From Streptomyces djakartensis (lineage in GTDB: Bacteria > Actinomycetota > Actinomycetes > Streptomycetales > Streptomycetaceae): a DNA stretch of 64,000 nucleotides. Below, in pieces: positions 58,119 through 64,000 of this stretch (the first letter of the stretch is position 1; each line of letters opens with the position of its first letter). The stretch is taken from the NCBI RefSeq assembly GCF_014651075.1, contig NZ_BMWE01000003.1:395133-459132 (forward strand). Direction: 5' to 3'. The position numbers and the translations under genes are program-made. The notes under the pieces were generated by a model that had not been told where the DNA came from, searched no databases, and worked only from the letters and a program-made list of their open reading frames with translations.

Positions 58119-60095
58119 ATGTCGACCGTTAGTCCCCAGCCGCTCTGGCAGCCCGACCCCGAGCGCATCGCCCGGGCACGGATCACCCGCTTCCAGGCCT
58201 GGGCCGCCGAACAGCACGGCGCCCCCGCCGAGGGCGGCTACGCGGCACTCCATCGCTGGTCCGTCGACGAGCTGGACACCTTCTGGAAAGCCCTCACGGA
58301 GTGGTTCGACGTCCGTTTCTCCACCCCCTACACGCAGGTGCTCGGCGACCGGACGATGCCGGGCGCCCGGTGGTTCCCCGGAGCGACCCTCAACTACGCC
58401 GAACACGCCCTGCGCGCAGCCGGCACCCGCGCGGACCGACCGGCCCTCCTGCACGTCGACGAGACACACGAACCCCGCCCCGTCACCTGGGCCGAACTGC
58501 GCCGCCAGGTCGGCTCCCTGGCCGCCGAACTGCGCACCCTCGGCGTCCGTCCCGGAGACCGCGTGAGCGGTTACCTCCCCAACATCCCGCAGGCCGTGAT
58601 CGCCCTCCTCGCCACGGCCGCCGTCGGCGGCGTCTGGTCCTCCTGCGCGCCCGACTTCGGCGCCCGCAGCGTCCTCGACCGGTTCCAGCAGATCGAACCC
58701 GTCGTACTGTTCGCGGTCGACGGCTACCGCTACGGCGGCAAGGAGCACGATCGCCGCGACATCGTCGCCGAACTGCGCCGCGACCTGCCCACCCTGCGCG
58801 CCGTGGTCCACATCCCCCTCCTGGGCACCGAACCGCCCGAGGGCACACTGGAATGGTCGGCCCTCACCTCCGCCGACACGGCCCCCGTCTTCGAGCAGGT
58901 GCCCTTCGACCACCCCCTGTGGGTGCTCTACTCCTCCGGCACCACCGGCCTGCCCAAAGCCATCGTCCAGTCCCAGGGCGGCATCCTGCTCGAGCACCTC
59001 AAGCAGCTCGGCCTGCACTGCGACCTGGGCCCCGAGGACCGCTTCTTCTGGTACACCTCGACCGGCTGGATGATGTGGAACTTCCTCGTCTCCGGCCTGC
59101 TCACCGGCACCACGACCGTCCTCTACGACGGCAGTCCCGGCTACCCGGACACCGGCGCACAGTGGCGCGTCGCCGAACGTACCGGGGCCACCCTCTACGG
59201 CACCTCGGCCGCCTACGTCATGGCCTGCCGCAAGGCGGGCGTGCACCCGTCCCGCGACTTCGACCTCTCCTCGGTCCAGTGCGTCGCCACCACCGGCTCA
59301 CCCCTGCCGCCCGACGGCTTCCGCTGGCTCCACGACGAGGTCCGCGACGACCTCTGGATCGCCTCCGTCAGCGGCGGCACGGACGTGTGCTCCTGCTTCG
59401 CCGGCGCCGTACCCACCCTCCCGGTCCACGTCGGCGAGCTCCAGGCCCCCTGCCTCGGCACCGACCTGCAGTCCTGGGACCCCAGCGGCAAACCCCTGGT
59501 CGACGAGGTCGGCGAACTCGTGGTCACCAATCCCATGCCGTCCATGCCCGTCCACTTCTGGAACGACCCCGACGGCAGCCGCTACCACGACAGCTACTTC
59601 GACACGTACCCCGGAGTCTGGCGGCACGGCGACTGGATCACCGTCACATCCCGCGGGTCCGTCGTCATCCACGGCCGCTCCGACTCCACGCTCAACCGCC
59701 AGGGCGTCCGCATGGGATCCGCCGACATCTACGAGGCCGTCGAGCGCCTCCCCGAAATCCGGGAGTCCCTGGTCATCGGCATCGAAGAGCCCGACGGCGG
59801 CTACTGGATGCCCCTCTTCGTGCACCTGGCCCCCGGAGCCGCCCTCGACGAGGCCCTGCTCGACCGCATCAAGCAGACCATCCGCGAGCAGCTGTCACCC
59901 CGCCACGTCCCCGACGAGATCATCGAAGTACCCGGCATCCCGCACACCCTCACCGGCAAGCGCATCGAGGTACCGGTCAAACGCCTCCTCCAGGGCACCC
60001 CGCTGGACAAGGCGGTCAACCCCGGCTCCATCGACAACCTCGACCTGCTCACCTTCTACCAGGACCTGGCCCGCAACCGCACCCGACGTGCCTGA
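58119..60095 (+). CDS. acetoacetate-CoA ligase
   Basis: A 658-residue ANL-superfamily ligase of the acetoacetyl-CoA synthetase type: FWKALTEWFDVRF, WFPGATLNYAEHAL, P-loop YSSGTTGLPKAIVQSQGG, FFWYTSTGWMMWNFLVSGL, ISGGTD-type VSGGTDVCSCFAG, and C-terminal GRSDSTLNRQGVRMGSADIY with the catalytic Lys in LTGKRIEVPVKRLL. It activates acetoacetate to acetoacetyl-CoA with ATP. GGGAG before the ATG. It is divergent from the GH31 gene. Confidence 0.95.
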   Translation: MSTVSPQPLWQPDPERIARARITRFQAWAAEQHGAPAEGGYAALHRWSVDELDTFWKALTEWFDVRFSTPYTQVLGDRTMPGARWFPGATLNYAEHALRAAGTRADRPALLHVDETHEPRPVTWAELRRQVGSLAAELRTLGVRPGDRVSGYLPNIPQAVIALLATAAVGGVWSSCAPDFGARSVLDRFQQIEPVVLFAVDGYRYGGKEHDRRDIVAELRRDLPTLRAVVHIPLLGTEPPEGTLEWSALTSADTAPVFEQVPFDHPLWVLYSSGTTGLPKAIVQSQGGILLEHLKQLGLHCDLGPEDRFFWYTSTGWMMWNFLVSGLLTGTTTVLYDGSPGYPDTGAQWRVAERTGATLYGTSAAYVMACRKAGVHPSRDFDLSSVQCVATTGSPLPPDGFRWLHDEVRDDLWIASVSGGTDVCSCFAGAVPTLPVHVGELQAPCLGTDLQSWDPSGKPLVDEVGELVVTNPMPSMPVHFWNDPDGSRYHDSYFDTYPGVWRHGDWITVTSRGSVVIHGRSDSTLNRQGVRMGSADIYEAVERLPEIRESLVIGIEEPDGGYWMPLFVHLAPGAALDEALLDRIKQTIREQLSPRHVPDEIIEVPGIPHTLTGKRIEVPVKRLLQGTPLDKAVNPGSIDNLDLLTFYQDLARNRTRRA

Positions 60096-60273
60096 CCGAC
60101 ACCCTCGGCTACTTCTCGTCATCGTGACCGTGACCGCAGGTCCCAGCACTGAGCTGTCGCGACCTGCGGTTCTCCCTCGCCCACCAGTACGTGCATCAGC
60201 TGGCGCACCCCGTTGTCAGTGCCCCCGATTACGGTGAGTGAGCATTGATCGTTCGCGCACAGGGGGAAGAACA

Positions 60274-61164
60274 ATGGCGCACACCGACAGCCGGACCATG
60301 CGACGCGTACTGCACCGCGAGATCGCCGGCACCATCGGCCTGCTGACCGACGAGCACGACTTCCGGGCCATGCGGCGCTACCGCAGCTTCACCTTCGACG
60401 ACCACACGGCCTACCTCAAACACGTGGAAGGCCTCCTCAGGACACGCGCCCTGCAAGGGAGCCACACCACGATCGCCCTCTTCGACCCCGAGGAGTACGC
60501 CGAGTTCTGCGCGCGCAAGGACCTGGATCCCGACAGCCCCACCAGCCGCACACACTTCACGGCGCAACTCGCGGTCACCGGCCCCACGCTCCCCTACGAC
60601 GGCCGGCCGCTGAGCGATCTCCTCCCGGCCCTCGTGGACGAAGCCGTCCGGCAGGCCACGTGGGAGTACGCGACCACACTCCTCGCCCGTCTGGGCGCCT
60701 GCGCCTCCTGCGGCGAGGACATCGGCCGCGCCGCCTTCGACCGGGCCGCCGACCTCCTCGTCCGCATCCTCGACACCGCCCCGCCCGGCGACCGGCACCT
60801 CGTGTGCAGCGTCACCGGACCGCCCGAAACCCTCCTCGCCGCTCTCCACGCCACCGACACCGGAGACGCCCTGGAACTGGACGAGGCCGAAGCCCTCGAA
60901 TTCACCACGGTCCTGGCCCTCGGGCTGACCACGGAAAGCCCCGGCGGCCTCGTCATCCGCACCAGCGCCCCAGGCACCCCGGACCGCATCTACGGCTGGC
61001 GCGTGCGTGCTTTCGGACTCGAACCCCTCACCGCGGGCGAGGTCTTCGACGCCTACTGCACCGATATCGAATCCGGGGAACCCATCTCACCGGAGTCCAA
61101 CGTCGACTACTGCGAACCACCGGACCTCGGAGGAGAGCGGCCCGCCCAGGGGCACCACCACTGA
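60274..61164 (+). CDS. conserved hypothetical protein
   Basis: A 296-residue soluble, acidic protein starting SRTMRRVLHREIAGTIGLLT, with a CASCGED motif near the middle and an acidic tail ending QGHHH. I do not recognise a domain. Strong GGGGGAAG ribosome-binding site and genome-typical codons make it a real gene. It ends at a bidirectional terminator facing ptsI. Confidence 0.85.
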   Translation: MAHTDSRTMRRVLHREIAGTIGLLTDEHDFRAMRRYRSFTFDDHTAYLKHVEGLLRTRALQGSHTTIALFDPEEYAEFCARKDLDPDSPTSRTHFTAQLAVTGPTLPYDGRPLSDLLPALVDEAVRQATWEYATTLLARLGACASCGEDIGRAAFDRAADLLVRILDTAPPGDRHLVCSVTGPPETLLAALHATDTGDALELDEAEALEFTTVLALGLTTESPGGLVIRTSAPGTPDRIYGWRVRAFGLEPLTAGEVFDAYCTDIESGEPISPESNVDYCEPPDLGGERPAQGHHH

Positions 61165-61168
61165 GACG

Positions 61169-61206
61169 CGTCAGGGGCGCGCCACCACGGTGGAGCGCCC
61201 CTGACG
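61169..61206. terminator. 12-bp hairpin between hypothetical gene and ptsI
   Basis: CGTCAGGGGCGC (61169-61180) pairs perfectly with GCGCCCCTGACG (61195-61206); the loop CCACC/GGTGG can extend the fold. It separates converging genes. Confidence 0.9.
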
Positions 61207-61233
61207 ACCGGATGTCAGCCGTTCATACCGGGC

Positions 61234-62904
61234 CTACTCGCCCGCCAGCACCGCCTGCGCCGCCGCGCGCGCGTCCTCGGCACTGTCCGACGCCCGCGCC
61301 GCCGCAGCAGCACGCTCGCACTGCGCCAGCGTGTACTTCGCCAGCGTGGCCCGGACATAGGGGATCGACGCCGCGCCCATCGAGAGGGAGGTGACGCCCA
61401 GACCAGCGAGCACACACGCGAGCAACGGGTCGGACGCGGCCTCACCGCACACCCCGCAGCTCTTGCCCTCGGCCTTCGCCGCCTCGGCGGACAGCGCGAC
61501 CAGGTCGAGCAGCGCGGGCTGCCACGGATCCTGCAGACGGGACACCGCACCCACCTGACGGTCGGCGGCGAAGGTGTACTGGGCGAGGTCGTTGGTCCCC
61601 AGCGACAGGAACTCGACCTCCTGAAGGACCGAGCGTGCCCGCAGCGCGGCGGACGGAATCTCGACCATGGCGCCGAACTTCGCGCGCAGCCCAGCCTCAC
61701 GGCACGCGTCCGCGAACGCCCGGGCGTCCGTACGGTCCGCCACCATCGGGGCCATGACCTCGAGGTACACCGGCAGCCCTTCCGCGGCCTTCGCGAGCGC
61801 CGTCAGCTGGGTGCGCAGAACCTCCGGGTGATCGAGCAGCGTCCGCAGCCCCCGCACACCCAGCGCCGGGTTCGGCTCATCACCCGGCGTGAGGAAGTCG
61901 AGCGGCTTGTCAGCGCCGGCGTCCAGCACCCGCACCACGACCCGCCCCTCCGGGAACGCCTCGAGCACCTGCCGGTAGGCCGCGACCTGCTTCTCCTCGG
62001 ACGGCGCCTGCTTGCTGTCGTCGAGGAAGAGGAACTCGGTGCGGAAAAGACCGACGCCCTCGGCACCGGCCTCGACGGCGGCGGTCACATCCGCAGGACC
62101 ACCGATGTTCGCGAGCAGCGGTACCTTGTGACCGTCCGCGGTGGCGCCGGGCCCGGTCGATGCGGCCAGCGCCGCCTTTCGCGCGGCGGCCGCCGCCTGG
62201 AGTTCGGCCTTCTTGTCCTCGCTCGGGTTCACGAAGATCTCACCCGTGCTGCCGTCGACGGCGATCATGGTGCCCTCGCCGAGCTCACCGGCACCCGGCA
62301 GCGCCACCACGGCAGGCACACCGAGCGCCCGTGCCAGGATCGCGCTGTGGCTGGTCGGGCCGCCCTCCTCGGTCACGAAGCCGAGCACCAGAGTGGGGTC
62401 CAGCAGGGCGGTGTCGGCGGGTGCCAGGTCGCGGGCGACAAGGACGTAGGGCTCGTCACTGTCGGGGACGCCCGGCATCGGCACCCCCAGCAGACGGGCG
62501 ACGATGCGGTTGCGCACGTCGTCGAGGTCGGCCACACGACCGGCCAGATACTCACCCGCCCCCGCCAGCAGCTCGCGGTACGCGGCGAAAGCGTCGTACA
62601 CCCCGCGCTCGGCCGTGCTGCCGACGGCGATCCGCCGCTCCACATCGGCCATCAGCTCGGGGTCCTGGGCCATCATGGCCTGCGCCTCGAGCACCGCCTG
62701 CGCCTCGCCCCCCGCCAGATTGCCGCGCGCCGTCAGGTCGGCGGCCACAGCCTCCACGGCCTTGCGGGCGCGCCCCTGTTCACGCTCCGTCTCCTCAGCC
62801 GGTATCTGCTTCGCGGGCGGCTCCAGCACCGCCGTTCCCATATGCCGAACCTCGCCGATGGCCACACCGTGGCTCACGCCGACGCCTCGCAGCGTTGTCT
62901 CCAT
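61234..62904 (-). CDS. ptsI: PTS enzyme I (PEP-protein phosphotransferase)
   Basis: A 556-residue enzyme I of standard length. The phosphorylated His is His186 in EEGGPTSHSAILARALG; the PEP-binding barrel shows GAEGVGLFRTEFLF, NPALGVRGLR, FGAMVEIPSAAL, LSLGTNDLAQYTFAADR and the conserved Cys in GVCGEAASDP. It takes phosphate from PEP to HPr for sugar uptake, in Streptomyces notably GlcNAc. It follows crr by 77 bases and shares its DasR-controlled promoter. Confidence 0.97.
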   Translation of the reverse strand: METTLRGVGVSHGVAIGEVRHMGTAVLEPPAKQIPAEETEREQGRARKAVEAVAADLTARGNLAGGEAQAVLEAQAMMAQDPELMADVERRIAVGSTAERGVYDAFAAYRELLAGAGEYLAGRVADLDDVRNRIVARLLGVPMPGVPDSDEPYVLVARDLAPADTALLDPTLVLGFVTEEGGPTSHSAILARALGVPAVVALPGAGELGEGTMIAVDGSTGEIFVNPSEDKKAELQAAAAARKAALAASTGPGATADGHKVPLLANIGGPADVTAAVEAGAEGVGLFRTEFLFLDDSKQAPSEEKQVAAYRQVLEAFPEGRVVVRVLDAGADKPLDFLTPGDEPNPALGVRGLRTLLDHPEVLRTQLTALAKAAEGLPVYLEVMAPMVADRTDARAFADACREAGLRAKFGAMVEIPSAALRARSVLQEVEFLSLGTNDLAQYTFAADRQVGAVSRLQDPWQPALLDLVALSAEAAKAEGKSCGVCGEAASDPLLACVLAGLGVTSLSMGAASIPYVRATLAKYTLAQCERAAAAARASDSAEDARAAAQAVLAGE

Positions 62905-62981
62905 CTCACCCGTCTCCGTAGTGCGGCGACTCCCGTCGCCTGTTGTTCTGCATTACTCGCCGCCTCACGGCGGCACCGACG

Positions 62982-63431
62982 TCACTTCCAGAGGAAGAGA
63001 CTGTCACCGGCCTTCACATCGCCGTTGTCGCGAAGATCGGAGAGAGCTTCGGCCGTGGCTTCGAGTGCCACGACCGGGCACACCGCGGACTTGCCGGCGG
63101 CCTCGACTGCGGCCGGGTCCCAGCGGACGACGCCCTGACCGCGCCTCACGGTGTCACCCTTGTTCACGAGCAGTTCGAAACCCTCGCCGTTGAGCTGAAC
63201 GGTGTCGATACCGAGGTGGGTGAGCACGCCGTGCCCCTGGTCGTCGACGACGACGAAGGCGTGCGGGTGCAGGGAGACAATGACGCCGTCCACGGGAGAG
63301 ACGACCTCGGAGGGCTCGCGTACGGGGTCGATCGCTGTACCCGGGCCGACCATGGCCCCGGAGAAGACCGGATCCGGCACGGCGGCCAGTCCGATGGCGC
63401 GTCCTGCGAGTGGGGACGTCACGGTGGTCAT
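62982..63431 (-). CDS. crr: PTS glucose-type EIIA component
   Basis: A 149-residue EIIA-Glc-like protein: SPVDGVIVSLHPHAFVVVD and the active-site His72 in GVLTHLGIDTVQLNGEGF, with auxiliary His57. It passes phosphate from HPr to EIIB domains. GGGAGG lies 6 bases before the ATG at 63431. An in-frame upstream start at 63491 lacks such a signal. Confidence 0.96.
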   Translation of the reverse strand: MTTVTSPLAGRAIGLAAVPDPVFSGAMVGPGTAIDPVREPSEVVSPVDGVIVSLHPHAFVVVDDQGHGVLTHLGIDTVQLNGEGFELLVNKGDTVRRGQGVVRWDPAAVEAAGKSAVCPVVALEATAEALSDLRDNGDVKAGDSLFLWK

Positions 63432-63542
63432 GGGAAGCCTCCCAGGGGTGGAGATCGTAGGGGCCGTCCCGGTCGGTACCAGGCGGCACACTGTTCAGCA
63501 GGGTATGTCACGTGAAGTGCCGGTTCCGCGTGAGCACTCCGA

Positions 63543-63558
63543 AGTGGTCTAGACCATA
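63543..63558. promoter_or_regulatory. DasR-responsive element (dre)
   Basis: AGTGGTCTAGACCATA contains a perfect 12-base palindrome, TGGTCTAGACCA (63545-63556), and matches the DasR consensus ACTGGTCTAGACCACT closely. It is 112 bases upstream of crr and ends 12 bases before the first rRNA promoter -35 on the other strand. Confidence 0.9.
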
Positions 63559-63570
63559 CCGCAGAGTGAT

Positions 63571-63600
63571 TTGCACCCAATCCGCGGCCGCGTGTACAGT
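63571..63600 (+). promoter_or_regulatory. rRNA operon promoter TTGCAC-N18-TACAGT
   Basis: TTGCAC (63571-63576) and TACAGT (63595-63600) with an 18-base spacer form a good vegetative promoter about 360 bases before the 16S gene. Further rrn promoters probably lie downstream, for example with -10 TAGAGT at 63733-63738. Confidence 0.75.
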
Positions 63601-63963
63601 CGTACTCCTGCCTGGGGGTGAGCGACACAAGCTCGTGCCCTCATCCGGCAGCACCCAACTTGTCAGAGCCTATCTCGGACTCACCTTCTGCATGCCCGCA
63701 GGATGGTGGTCAGAGAGCCGGAAAAACACTGATAGAGTTTGGAACACCGAAGGGAAGCGCCCGGAGGAAAGCCCGAGAGGGTGAGTACAAAGGAAGCGGC
63801 CGTTCCTTGAGAACTCAACAGCGTGCCAAAAGTCAACGCCAGATATGTTGATACCCCGTCTCCGGCCATCACAGCCGAGGCGAGGTTCCTTTGAAATAAC
63901 ACAGCGAGGACGCTGTGAACGGTCGGATTATTCCTCCGACTGTTCCGCTCCCGTGAAAAGCAT
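63601..63963 (+). other. 16S rRNA leader with antitermination and processing elements
   Basis: Untranslated leader with the actinobacterial rrn signature TTGAGAACTCAACAGCGTG (about 63807-63825) and GTCAACGCCAGATATGTTGA (about 63833-63852), plus hairpins near the end (GAACGGTCGGA/TCCGACTGTTC) and a CGTGAA-N5-TTCACG stem at the 16S boundary, typical of antitermination and RNase III processing. Confidence 0.75.
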
Positions 63964-64000
63964 TCACGGAGAGTTTGATCCTGGCTCAGGACGAACGCTG
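63964..64000 (+). rRNA. rrs: 16S ribosomal RNA (5' end only)
   Basis: The window ends 37 bases into the 16S gene: TCACGGAGAGTTTGATCCTG is the Streptomyces 16S start, and the universal AGAGTTTGATCCTGGCTCAG block begins at 63970. Confidence 0.97.

Overview
The window is about 72% GC, uses GC-rich third codon positions, has many GTG starts and 4-bp ATGA/GTGA stop-start overlaps, and carries Streptomyces-specific genes (smeA-sffA, rbpA with a SigR promoter, a conservon, DasR-type operators, an actinobacterial rRNA leader). It is almost certainly a Streptomyces chromosome. From memory, the gene content resembles the S. coelicolor SCO1390-SCO1429 neighbourhood (crr/ptsI, smeA/sffA, rbpA, ppm1, chiD); no alignment was run. 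The right edge enters a 16S rRNA gene.

Layout. 0-10.9 kb: a truncated CNNM/CBS membrane protein, an EccA-like AAA+ ATPase, a uridine-kinase-like P-loop protein, a Tat-exported C39-family peptidase, a TetR regulator, a GH18 chitinase behind a DasR/chi operator, an acyl-CoA dehydrogenase, two small hypotheticals and an Lrp/AsnC regulator. 10.9-24 kb: an amidohydrolase, a 520-bp gene-free leader, ppm1 (polyprenol-phosphate mannose synthase), fxsA, rbpA, an MFS carrier, a GDPD/YczE pair divergent from a MocR regulator, the sporulation-septum pair smeA-sffA, an ankyrin protein and a HEAT-repeat protein. 24-32.7 kb: two translationally coupled GT4 glycosyltransferases with an SGNH hydrolase; then a minus-strand operon MFS-DUF1445-pxpA-pxpB-pxpC for 5-oxoproline (pyroglutamate) use, divergent from a GntR/FadR-type regulator with a consensus operator.

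32.7-40.4 kb: the least familiar locus, a three-gene cassette encoding a kleisin-like protein, a small KITE/MukE-like protein and a 1545-residue SMC/MukB-like ATPase. It resembles MukBEF/MksBEF/Wadjet condensins but has no nuclease (JetD/MksG) partner nearby. A 12-codon micro-ORF bridges the first two genes. 40.7-49 kb: a conservon (cvnA-cvnB-cvnC-cvnD: sensor kinase, roadblock, DUF742, GTPase) with a fused 5-oxoprolinase gene (HyuA+HyuB type) inserted between cvnC and cvnD, so two unrelated 5-oxoprolinase systems lie about 15 kb apart.

49-64 kb: glpF-glpK for glycerol uptake, a 1-kb gene-free stretch, a DUF35/thiolase-like pair with a nearby palindromic operator, a secreted VanX-type dipeptidase, a Nudix hydrolase, a GH31 glycosidase, acetoacetyl-CoA synthetase, a conserved hypothetical, and crr-ptsI (general PTS) under a perfect DasR box that also abuts the first promoter of the rRNA operon. 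Convergent gene pairs are repeatedly separated by strong GC-rich hairpins.
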